Shown here piece by piece: positions 30,711 through 39,792 of a DNA stretch of 64,000 nucleotides. Position 1 is the first letter of the stretch, and every line of letters begins with the position of its first letter. The notes under the pieces were generated by a model. The model was given only the letters and a program-made list of their open reading frames with translations, did not search any database and was not told where the DNA came from. The translations under genes were made by a program, and so were the position numbers. Origin of the DNA: Symbiodinium natans (taxonomy: Eukaryota > Sar > Dinophyceae > Suessiales > Symbiodiniaceae). The DNA lies in NCBI GenBank assembly GCA_905221605.1, contig CAJNDS010002260.1, positions 226,001-290,000 on the forward strand. Direction: 5' to 3'.

Positions 30711-32753
30711 GAAAGACTCAGCAAGGACAGCGTAGATTGCGGAGTCAATGATTCGATCACAAGTATCGGGCATGTCTAGTGGCCTGTAGTTGTCCGCGTA
30801 CGCACCCTTGTCTGCCTTGGGAATGAAGACTAAGGCCTGAAGCGGATGATCAGCTTGAGATAAGCACATCTCCCACATATGATCCCCAAGTAAGTTGGCA
30901 AAATAACTCGGATTTTGCCTATAGAAGGCATAGGGCACACCATCGGGACCCGGGGAAGAATCCTTGGTGGTAATAATGGCCTTGAAGATGATGCTTTCAT
31001 CTGGTAAGTCAGCCGGCACGAAGGGGGCCCTTTGCGCATATGGCTGTAGGAGTTTGTCCCACAGGTTATCGTATTGACAAGGGAAGTGGTGCCAAAAGGC
31101 TCTAGTTGCCCTTAGTGCAGCATCAAACTGACTCATAGATGTGATCAGCTGGCCATTTTCGCTTCTGACCTGTTGCGAATCGATGATTCGAGGGCAGATC
31201 TTCCTGAAGGCCTGCCACTTAATTTTAGACTTATCAACCTGCAAATCTCTTTGAGCAACCAGGGAACGAAGACTTGGTGAGGGGGCAGTTTTCAGCTCTG
31301 CACCAAGGTGTAGCCGATTAAGCGCTTCTTGAAGCCAATGTCTCGGGAGCTCGGCTGAACCATTACCTGACGGCGTGAAAGGGGGTATGGTGATATGCCT
31401 GGCTAAAGATGTGACGGTGCTTGCGTTGACACCGACAGTCGCACCAGTGCTCCTGTTCAAAAGGCGTACCAACTTCCTAATTAATGCAGCAATTGAGTTT
31501 CCAGCTTGGGCACGTAGGTTTGCATGCCACAAGAAACATGTGGCTTTTTGTGCAACAAGCGCGTCAGAAGGGCAGAGTTTTTGACCTTTGTTCTGCTCTT
31601 CAATCAAGCGGGCTTTAGTGCAATTAATTAGTTTACGAAGAAGAAGGTGCGAAGGGCTAGTCTCCGCAGCCTCGATGCCAGGTAAGTCAGTAGTCGCAGG
31701 TGGAACAGAGAAAGCCGCAGCAGGAACTGTCCGAACAGGTATCGCCGGGACATCTTTGTCAAGCTTATGCTTCGGCCGAAACCGAATCTTTACCAAGTGA
31801 TGTCCTCCAGTTACTTTTTTGTGCTTCCAAGAGACAGAACAGATCTTGGCGGACAAGTACAGCGAGCTGGAAATAAGGTAATGGTCAAGGTGACTGCAGG
31901 TAGAGCCTTGCTCGAAAGTTGGCCCGTCAGACTTGCATTCAATCATGTCGCCTTGAGCAAGGAGATGTGCATACTCACCCTCCTTCTGCTGATTAACAGC
32001 ATTGAAGTCCCCCCCAAGGACAACCACATGAGTTGCATCCTTGACAAAAGCACTAAGTGCAGGGAAGAGCTTCCCCCATTGATCAGGGTGCCAATAAACC
32101 GACAGGAGCCAGTAGCAGACAGACCGAAATCTGACCAGTACGGCAAGGGCAAAACCAGGCACAAGGTCGACAGTTTCTACGACTTTATAGTCCTGTGGCA
32201 AACAGACAGCGACTCCTCCAGAGTGTCCAGATTCCTTCCAAATAGCGAGAGAGGCAATCGTATTTATTCTGGCAGTTGCCTGTCTGAATCGGTGTAAACA
32301 GGCAGCATTCCATTTGGTTTCCTGCAAAAGCACGGGCGTTTGGTGAGCCAACGCACCAATGGTACGAAGCTTGGCAAGGCCAATAGTGTCGAAGGTACAC
32401 AGCGAGGTAACGTTCCAACTAACGACAGCCTGCAGCTTGCACGGCTCCTTTGGGATCGTGTCGAAGTAAGGAACAAGCCTGTCAGCTATGAGATTCAGTG
32501 CAAGTTCAAGCTCTTCTGTTGGGAGCTGAAGATTGATAGCAGCGATTAGGTTAAAAGGTCGGCTGTCATTGGCCATGAGAGCAAGCTTCAGCTCACGCAT
32601 TGTGGGATAGGTGAGTGGCAGGTTGTAGGCAAGGAGAATGCTGTTGAGGGATCTGACACGTGCGCGATGTCTACGACAAGCAACATAGGCATTGAGGTGA
32701 TCAAGGAAGGTCGTAGACCTTGCCTTGATCACCACGTCACGAATCGTCGTCAT
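30711..32753 (-). CDS. LINE ORF D, 5' part: APE endonuclease and RT fingers
   Basis: Start chosen at ATG 32753-32751, which overlaps the stop of ORF C as ATGA. About 680 codons reach the copia-2 junction. The APE-type endonuclease shows SWNV, LLQETKW (catalytic Glu), GGDFNAV (Asp/Asn) and TGGHHLV (His), in the usual order over residues of about 130-360. The RT begins with SSPGPDGVP and an FIPKADK...NYRP block near the end. Copia-2 cuts just after this block, before RT motif A. The reading frame continues uninterrupted into 22275-17813 when the insert and one target copy are ignored. The whole protein would be about 2170 residues. Confidence 0.88.
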
Positions 32754-35659
32754 AGGGGCAAAGGGTCCCGATGGACCCCATAGAAGCAATGGTAGACAGC
32801 AGGTTGCCGATCGTAGACATAAATGCGCAGTGCCTTTTCTTGGGTGGGAATTGTGGAGGGGATGTTGTTGTGGGTGACAGTCTGTTGATGCACCGTACCT
32901 TGCTTATATGTGGTGTAATGTGCGCCTCGTGCGTCAATACCAATATACACAGCCTGTCGACACGGTAGAGCAAGCTTAGCAAAGCAAGAGAAGTCGCGCA
33001 AGACCTCGCTAAGCCAGGCTTCGTTCGAGTTGCAATCTGAAGCAAAGGCTTTACTGGTATGATTCTCAGCAAAGTATGGGGTTAAGAAGAGCGCAATGAG
33101 TTCCCTTTGCCCAAGGTAAGGGGTACAGAGGATAGTATGGCCGTGCAAATGCAAGGCAGCTTCGTTACCCTCAAATATCAGACAAGGCGTAGGTAGCTGG
33201 CTGTTCTCTTCGATTACTTTGTGAAGGAAGGTGCCAGGGCTGGCTCCTCTTCGTTCAATGTCAACGACCTCAATGATCGATGCTTGGGTAAGCGCATGCA
33301 CAGTATCACGAGCCTGGGAAGCATTGAGCATTGCCAAGGCACATTGATCATCTTGTTCGACATATAGGAAGAAGTCGACTGGCGGAGACTTCTTGCCGGC
33401 GTTGGCATCTTTCAAGTGCTGCACATAGAGAGTATTTTGCTGTCCCTTTACAAGGAGGAATTGAGGGATGAACTCGTCTCTATACGCGACAAACTCAAGA
33501 TGCAACGCTTTGAGAAAGCTGATCAGGCACCACCCTTGTGCAGGGAAGTCAAGAAAGTGTAAGGCAAACTTGGCACCGAGATTCGCAGCAGTCTCTCTGC
33601 ACAAATTGGCCATGACATTGCGTCTCGATCCACACAAAAGTTGTAATTGAGGGTCGACAATTTGCAAGACACGCTGGATGGCCGATGGGATTCCTTTTTC
33701 TTGCAATAAGTCTTGCGTTTGATGGTATCGAGTTTCGGTCACAAAGGAAATTCCTCTAGGAATGCCGGACGCGCTCTCTCTAATGCCTTGGAATTTACCT
33801 TGGCCGGGGGTATACTCCAGAGCAACAGGTTTATTGACAATTAAACCTTGTTTGATCCAGCCAACAGCATTAAGTTCATCGCATGGAAAAGGCGCATGAA
33901 ACTTATGCGAAAACTTGTCTTGTAGCTTAACAGCTGTAGTAGCAGCAAGAACTTGTTGGCCATAGCTAGGCCAGTATTGGAGAAACTGTGAGAGGGGAAG
34001 CGGCTTCCAATGACTGTCGGGGTTTTCATTCAGTAACTCTCGAAGGGATGTGTGTTTGATCGCAGCTTTGAGAGCACCAGGGTAGAAGCAGTTCCCAACA
34101 ATGGAAGCAATACACATATCATTAATGTGTTCTTCCACATCTGCAAGCCAGATATCGAGCTCAGCATCTCTCAACATTTCCTTGTAGTGAGCAACCCTGA
34201 AGGGAGGAATGCCACTATCACCGATAAGGAAAGCATTTTCTGCACGGAGAAGTTCGTAATTAGTTTCAGCAAAGCGATCCATTGCTGCAAGGCTTGGGAC
34301 GTCCGCTTGAAGAGAAAGCTTCTGAACATCTGTTACAAAGCGCAGGCCAATGGGTCCATCAGGAACAAATTTTTCCCATTGTAGATTTGGAACCCCATTG
34401 GAGGTATTAGCCGCTTGTGAGAATTGCCTCTGGAAGGCTTCAGCTCCGCCGAAGCTGGGTACATGGTAAAGAAGGGCAGAGGGGTGGTAAAAATATGCAG
34501 CCAATCGAAGCCCCCTCTCGCGATCAAAGCGTTTGGGACGAAGCCAAGGCTTGAACTTTTCGCCAGGGGGTTTTATTCCGCACATGTGTTCCGCAACAGG
34601 ACGCCATCCTTGGAACCACGGAGTGGGGCGATTGCTGAAGGTGCCAATTTGCTCATATCTAGTAAAGAATTTTCTTTTCCTTTCAACATGGCCGAATGTA
34701 GCTCCAGCAATATGATGGCAGCAACAATCACGTATTCCGAAGATCTGCTGAATGAAGCTCTGGTGGATGGGCTTCATAGACCCAGCATTTTCAAGGAAGA
34801 TGTGCACGCACTGAAGGATACTGGGTTCAATGCTTTGGAATGCAAGCAAAATCGCGTATAAGACAAGCATGTGTTGCGAGCGGTCTCCCAGAAGTCCTAA
34901 TCCACCTGAGCTGGACCCTGCAACAGTGAGATCTTGGCAGGGGGAACCGGCGGGAATGATGATGGCTGTTTTTTGTGGATGAATCCTTCCCAGGAAGGAC
35001 AAACATTCACGCAGCAATCGGTAATCCTCTTTAAGTAGAGTCCAAACGTCATCAATTGCGATCGATGGCACACGGTGCGAGTCAAGAGCCCATCTTTGGC
35101 TTTTGTCATAGTCATACTTATGGCATATGAGGGCGCGAAGGACGCTGTCACTTTCTGCACTCACAGCCGCAACAGGTTGTTGCTTGAGGCATTCAACGGT
35201 GACAGCACGTGATATTCCACATCCATCAAAAAGCGATAAGATGATGTAACGTTCAACACCGAGTGCGACCTGTATGCAGTCTTCCGATGAGACAGCATTA
35301 ATTTGATTGTTCCTGCTTCCAATTTTACCATCTTTTCTCTTGGAGACAGGCTTGGCATTGTTAAGCTTATCGAGGCTTTTCTTGACTCTACGCGTCTGAG
35401 AATTAGAGCTCAAGTCGGGCTTGGCTTTAATGGGCTGACTGCCCCTATCAGAGCCATTCTTCTCAGAGTTCAGCGCAGTTTGAACTTCATGTTGTTGCGG
35501 TCTCTGTTCTTCATCGGAATCAGTAGCAATGGAGTGCACTTCAGGAAGAGATGCACTATCAAGTTGTGTCGCCAGAGCAGTACTAGGGTCGGGTTGGAGA
35601 CTAACACTGGCTTGGTGTTCTGACTCCTCATCGAGTTTTTTTTTTGGGCGAGAGTAAAT
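32750..35659 (-). CDS. LINE ORF C: C5 cytosine-DNA methyltransferase
   Basis: The frame is open from 35659 to TGA at 32752-32750. Counting from the GTG at 35539, the methyltransferase spans about 98-490: motif I LSLFDGCGIS (101-110), motif IV GSPCQDL with catalytic Cys at 201, motif VI LENAG with Glu at 250, motif VIII-like ERKRK (286-290), a target-recognition stretch, and motif X VGNCFYPGA (481-489). All catalytic motifs are in order, and FDG with GSPC recalls DNMT3-type enzymes. No Met codon precedes motif IV, so ORF C cannot start at AUG and keep its catalytic core. The A10 run at 35636-35645, where ORF B overlaps, offers a -1 entry. The ~430 residues after the domain are unassigned and include a GIDARGAHY segment. 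Likely role: methylation of the element's own or host DNA. Confidence 0.9.
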   Translation of the reverse strand: MYSRPKKKLDEESEHQASVSLQPDPSTALATQLDSASLPEVHSIATDSDEEQRPQQHEVQTALNSEKNGSDRGSQPIKAKPDLSSNSQTRRVKKSLDKLNNAKPVSKRKDGKIGSRNNQINAVSSEDCIQVALGVERYIILSLFDGCGISRAVTVECLKQQPVAAVSAESDSVLRALICHKYDYDKSQRWALDSHRVPSIAIDDVWTLLKEDYRLLRECLSFLGRIHPQKTAIIIPAGSPCQDLTVAGSSSGGLGLLGDRSQHMLVLYAILLAFQSIEPSILQCVHIFLENAGSMKPIHQSFIQQIFGIRDCCCHHIAGATFGHVERKRKFFTRYEQIGTFSNRPTPWFQGWRPVAEHMCGIKPPGEKFKPWLRPKRFDRERGLRLAAYFYHPSALLYHVPSFGGAEAFQRQFSQAANTSNGVPNLQWEKFVPDGPIGLRFVTDVQKLSLQADVPSLAAMDRFAETNYELLRAENAFLIGDSGIPPFRVAHYKEMLRDAELDIWLADVEEHINDMCIASIVGNCFYPGALKAAIKHTSLRELLNENPDSHWKPLPLSQFLQYWPSYGQQVLAATTAVKLQDKFSHKFHAPFPCDELNAVGWIKQGLIVNKPVALEYTPGQGKFQGIRESASGIPRGISFVTETRYHQTQDLLQEKGIPSAIQRVLQIVDPQLQLLCGSRRNVMANLCRETAANLGAKFALHFLDFPAQGWCLISFLKALHLEFVAYRDEFIPQFLLVKGQQNTLYVQHLKDANAGKKSPPVDFFLYVEQDDQCALAMLNASQARDTVHALTQASIIEVVDIERRGASPGTFLHKVIEENSQLPTPCLIFEGNEAALHLHGHTILCTPYLGQRELIALFLTPYFAENHTSKAFASDCNSNEAWLSEVLRDFSCFAKLALPCRQAVYIGIDARGAHYTTYKQGTVHQQTVTHNNIPSTIPTQEKALRIYVYDRQPAVYHCFYGVHRDPLPL

Positions 35660-36958
35660 TCAGTACCGCTTTTACATTCCTGTGCTTGTGGCAGAAGATG
35701 GGCACAGGACGGATTAGGCAAGCCAAAATCATCCTCTGAGGTGATGGTCATATAGGTTGCAGAAGGGACAGGGCTGTCCCAGCTTGCGACCTTCGTTATC
35801 TTAGCTTGCTCAACAGTGAGTGTTTCACTACTGATATGCTGTTCTGCGTTTTCACTGGGATCAGCATGATGCCGGATAATCTCATTAAAAGAGTTAATGA
35901 GAGCAGTGGCGGGGTAAAGCTGATTGACACAAACACTTCTGATGAAGATGGCTTCAATGTAGTGCTCAGCCTTAATCAATTGTGCCCACAAATTTTCTTT
36001 ACGGACTCCGTAGATTGAGTCATAAAGAAGAATTGAGTCTCCTGCTTGTTCTTTGGTATGGTGTAGCACTAGGTAGTGCTTAGCACTAGGATCATGCAGA
36101 ACGAGTGCAACGACAATATATGCCTGTTGCATGACTGATACCGTACTGCCAAGAAAGCTTTGGATATCAGCCTCGCTTTTGCAGACTTGCGCAAAAGAGC
36201 TTTTCTGAGTCTTCTGTGTGAGAAGACAGAAGAAAGACGGGAGTCTTTGAATGGCAAGTTTGCACGTGTCATTGCGAGGGCTCAAGTTTTGCTGCATGCA
36301 CGCAATCGCAAGGTCAGCAAGTTGACCTAGATCAGCGAGGATACTGATCTGATCAGAGGAGTCCTGTTCAGAATGCAACGGCAGAGCAAGAATGGGCTGT
36401 GGTTGCTGGCACATGGAGCACTTGCAGTGGATCTGGACAAGCATGGTGTATTGCTCCTTGGCCGGAATAGCCCAAATGGCCTTACTATACACCTCAGTAA
36501 AGCTTTGAAGCTCCAACGGTGTAGCACTTGCCAATTGAAGATAGGTCAGACCAAGTATGTGTGCAAGCTTGGCTCGAGCAGCCTCACGTATATTGTATCC
36601 AACCGCAGCAAGGACAAGAGCTGCTTGTTTAGGAAAGGGGGCGTAATGCTGGCACTGCTCTTTGTTCCATTGAGCACACGAGATGACCCAATAGGCAGCA
36701 GCAACAGGGCAATAAAGGCCAGCAATGCGCCTTTGCACTTCTTCTTGAACGTTGGCCGGGACTTCCGCCTGGAACCTTAGGACTGTATTACGTCTTCTAG
36801 CAATCTCAACCTTTTCCTTGCTACTCTCAATATTTCTTTTGCCAGTCCCACCTTCTTGACTCAACTGTGCTGAGGCAGGATTTTCCGGTAACATATTGGC
36901 AGCCGTATCATCACCTTTAACAGCAGGAGAGCACTGGGCAGTATCCGATTGCTCCATG
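35470..36958 (-). CDS. LINE ORF B: unknown, possibly ubiquitin-protease-like
   Basis: The first ATG of this frame is at 36958; the frame itself is open further upstream (past 37200) and overlaps the end of ORF A in the -1 register. About 495 residues. A CKCSMCQ cysteine pair lies in the middle, followed downstream by KHYLVLHH and LLYDSIYGV. The order CxxC then HY then a late DS recalls the zinc ribbon and His/Asp boxes of USP (C19) proteases, or the His box of ULP proteases. I cannot find a convincing Cys box, so this is a weak hypothesis. The frame contains the A10 run where a -1 shift leads into ORF C; without a shift it ends about 58 codons later at 35470. Confidence 0.6.
35636..35645 (-). 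promoter_or_regulatory. A10 slippery run linking ORF B to ORF C
   Basis: Ten consecutive A on the minus strand (T on plus). In ORF B they are read as CAA-AAA-AAA-AAC; slipping back one base enters ORF C, whose frame opens only at 35659. This is a classic place for -1 frameshifting or transcriptional slippage. Equally, one missing base in a homopolymer call would give the same picture. Confidence 0.6.
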
Positions 36959-37088
36959 GCAGCCTTGCTTGACTTCCCATCCTGATGATTGGCACATCTG
37001 GCTTGGCTCGGCTTATTGGCTGCAGTAGCCTTAAATCTATCATCAGTGTGGATGTTGAAAGCATAGATGACGCTAGTATTAATCCCTA

Positions 37089-39014
37089 TCAACTTGATGA
37101 TATCACATGAGTGACATCGTGGCAGGAATAGAAGCGCGCCCTGATGTAGGGAGACAAGAACATTGTTGCTCGCAGAAGATCCCGGATGACAAGCGAGATG
37201 AGAACTAGCGGGATTTCTAGTTCAGTCTTACCAGTAATGCGGACAAGCAGGTACTGGATAGATCCCAGTTCAGCAGTAAAGTCTTCATCCTCTTGGGAAG
37301 CCTTAGGAAGGTTTTCTGGCAATCTCCAACCTTGAAAGGCTTCATTTTGGCTGAGAAATGTCTGGACACTCTGCAGCTTCACTAGTTCGGGAACATCCTC
37401 ACATTTACCAGTCATAACAACGTAAGGCGCCTGTCTGTCAATGATCAGGAAATGTGTTTCAAGGTCATCCTTGTGCCAAATTGTACTAGCAATTCGTTGT
37501 TTGGACAAGGGGTGATACTCATCCCTTGCTCTGACATGGATCAATCTTCCTTGCCCAATCTTATCGCTCCCAGAGTGGCAATTCAAAAAATGTTCTCTAG
37601 GGTTCTCGGAAATGTGATTAATGGGCTTGTTGCTCCATCTTGGGGCATCAACAACCTCTTGCAGCAATTGCACTTCAGTTCTTCCACAAGGAAGGTCGAA
37701 ATATTGACATTGGGTGAGCGCATCGGCAGCGGCGACAGTAGCAGTTACATGGACAGCAGGTATGACAACATCAGTGCCAGCTAATACATGTACGATTCCT
37801 CTGTATTGCACCGGAATTTTGATGTACTCGAGATCCTGAATAATGTCTTGCATGTCTCCGGTGCAATTGTGAAAGGTGATCTGCAGAGAAACCTCTGTAG
37901 AGTTGAAAGGTTGAGTCACCTTCCAAGCAAAGATTTCCTGTGAGTTCTTCACATTGCAAATGTGAAATCTTGCGGCATGCAACGCGAGGCTGTCAGGGAT
38001 GGTAAGCTGCTTTTGCCGAAGACCCAAGATAGCCTTCTGCAGCTGATAGGGGTCCGCAAAGATCCTCAGATACTTCCCAGGAGCAGTGTGGAACGCATTC
38101 ATAAGCCTGTGCTGATTGAGAATGCAATGCACTTGAAAGGCTTCATCCTTAGTTCGGGCAGAGTTGATAGCATATGGGAGGTCAACGAAGTTGACACTAT
38201 TGCCCGGCATCCCTTCAAGAGGCGCAAAGCGATACCAGACCTGGAGCTCAATTTGTGATTTGCCTTCAGTTTGTTTGAGCACCTTATCATACATCTCTTC
38301 AACCTTCAGCATTAGAGCTTGAAGTTGACTTATGCTGATCTTAGGCGCTCTGAGGCAAACAACACATCGATTCTCCTGATCAGTTAACGCAACGATGGGT
38401 TGCTGTGGCTTCCTAATGTGAGCCAGTCCAAAGTCTCGACTGAGGTGTTTAACTTCCTCGTCAAATATTCCAACAGTGCCAGCGATAATGACTTCAGTAT
38501 TGGCGGCTTCTTGCTTCATGGAAGGCGTTATGGCAATGTAGTAGCAAGTGTGATGGACAGGGTAGCTGCTGGGAATGTAAGTGACCAAATATACAAGTTC
38601 CCGCTTGCCCTGCACTTCAATGGCACCAATAACCGTCAGGCTGTGGATTTGACGAAGGAAGTCTTCATCATAACTCCTGAAGAGTACACAGGGGATGTCT
38701 GATATGGAAAGTGAGCTGTGCAAATTACTCACGATCGTTATACTCGTCTGTTGTGTAAGACCCTTCCTTAGATTGTGAAGGAAACTCTTACTAGGGTTGA
38801 CGAGTAAGATAGATTGGAGCTCTGAGCCCTGCACTTGGCGCAATTCTTGCATAGTTTGTGTAGACACGATGCATCCATCTCTAAGATACTCCAGCAAATG
38901 TGTTGATGGTGTTCTGGCAAAGAGAGCATCATACTCAGTGAGATGACCCAACACAAAGTCGGCAAGACACTGAAATGCGCTTCCATCGATGTTGCTAATT
39001 CGATCTTGCGACAT
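37089..39014 (-). CDS. LINE ORF A: unknown 641-residue protein
   Basis: Begins at ATG 39014-39012, directly downstream of the repeat-bearing leader, and ends at TGA 37091-37089. The sequence is evenly mixed in composition and looks globular, without coiled coils, zinc knuckles or membrane segments. I do not recognise a family. By position it takes the place of a LINE ORF1 protein, but the usual RNA-binding motifs (RRM, CCHC) are not visible. ORF B follows in the -1 register, and its frame is already open over the last ~100 nt of ORF A. Confidence 0.65.
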   Translation of the reverse strand: MSQDRISNIDGSAFQCLADFVLGHLTEYDALFARTPSTHLLEYLRDGCIVSTQTMQELRQVQGSELQSILLVNPSKSFLHNLRKGLTQQTSITIVSNLHSSLSISDIPCVLFRSYDEDFLRQIHSLTVIGAIEVQGKRELVYLVTYIPSSYPVHHTCYYIAITPSMKQEAANTEVIIAGTVGIFDEEVKHLSRDFGLAHIRKPQQPIVALTDQENRCVVCLRAPKISISQLQALMLKVEEMYDKVLKQTEGKSQIELQVWYRFAPLEGMPGNSVNFVDLPYAINSARTKDEAFQVHCILNQHRLMNAFHTAPGKYLRIFADPYQLQKAILGLRQKQLTIPDSLALHAARFHICNVKNSQEIFAWKVTQPFNSTEVSLQITFHNCTGDMQDIIQDLEYIKIPVQYRGIVHVLAGTDVVIPAVHVTATVAAADALTQCQYFDLPCGRTEVQLLQEVVDAPRWSNKPINHISENPREHFLNCHSGSDKIGQGRLIHVRARDEYHPLSKQRIASTIWHKDDLETHFLIIDRQAPYVVMTGKCEDVPELVKLQSVQTFLSQNEAFQGWRLPENLPKASQEDEDFTAELGSIQYLLVRITGKTELEIPLVLISLVIRDLLRATMFLSPYIRARFYSCHDVTHVISSS

Positions 39015-39400
39015 GGTGCAGATACCTTACGCCGAAGCTATCCGTACTGCACAATGCGCAAGACAAATTTGCCAAAAGGTGCAAATAGAGTAAAGAAGCT
39101 CCCACCCTTAAGAAGTTTGCAAGAGAGAGAACGTGCGTTCACACTCAGCAACTTAACAAGGAAGGAGACGTGCGCTCCCAACTTTAATAAAGAAAGGGAA
39201 CCCAACGTAAAGAGTAAGAGAAAGAGAACGGGCGTTCTCAATCTCAGCAAGTTGCAAGAAAGAGAAGCGTTAGAGAAAGAGAACGGGCGTTCTCAGTCTC
39301 ACTAGTAAAGCAAGAAGGAGAAACAAAGAGAAAGAGAACGGGCGTTCTCAGTCTCAACTAGTTAGAGAAAGGTGGCAGGACAACTGAGGGCTCAGTTGAC
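39015..39400 (-). promoter_or_regulatory. LINE 5' leader with palindromic repeats
   Basis: Three copies of GAGAACGGGCGTTCTC (about 39225-39240, 39280-39294, 39335-39350), spaced about 55 bp and each flanked by AGAGAAA, with a degenerate copy near 39130. The core GAGAACG-GG-CGTTCTC is a perfect 7-bp inverted repeat, suited to binding a dimeric factor. Tandem monomers upstream of the first ORF are known as promoters in other LINEs, so a promoter role is inferred. Confidence 0.6.
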
Positions 39401-39792
39401 GCAAGTTTCGAGCGCTCAATCCACAAAGACTCAAGGGAGAGCCAATGCAGCTTGCAAAGTGTTTACAGTGCGAAATCCAAAGCCAAGCTTTGGATTCTTC
39501 TTGCAAGCGGGCGCTCACAAGGAACTGCGCAATGCTAAGAAGCCCCAGCTACACAGCAAACACAGCACCAAGCACACCTACGCCTCCAGGCTGTCCCAGA
39601 GGGGGCCGCTACCTACGTGTAGGGTTCCAAGCAAAGCCAAACCTTTAGCTACGGACTCCCACCCCTTCTACGGCGTCCCTGGTGGCTTAACCACCTCGAG
39701 CAATGCGGCCTTGAGCCAAGGGGGGTTCCGGAGTGACCTTGCAGAAGTCACATTCTCTGTCTTTAACGAGGTGGGGTTTGTACCCTGCACAC
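39401..39792. other. No gene recognised
   Basis: A plus frame is open from 39372 to 39815 without recognisable motifs. A palindrome AACTGAGGGCTCAGTT lies near 39381-39396. GTGACCTTGCAGAAGTC at about 39735-39751 repeats the 17-mer seen near 2735. Confidence 0.45.

Larger units (their letters stand above)
7351..39400 (-). mobile_element. Very large LINE-like retroelement with DNA methyltransferase, interrupted by two copia elements
   Basis: A minus-strand non-LTR retroelement running from a repeat-rich 5' leader (about 39400-39015) to at least 7351. Its reading frames in order are ORF A (39014-37089), ORF B (to 35470), ORF C with a C5 methyltransferase (to 32750), ORF D with endonuclease, RT and RNase H (32753 to 17813, interrupted) and ORF E (17720 to 7351, interrupted). 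Removing copia-2 and copia-1 with one copy of each target duplication leaves roughly 14 kb. ORFs A to D follow one another in the -1 register. APE-type endonuclease followed by RT and RNase H defines a LINE; inclusion of a DNA methyltransferase in dinoflagellate retrotransposons has been reported (de Mendoza and colleagues, 2018, from memory). The 3' end is not resolved. Confidence 0.8.
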
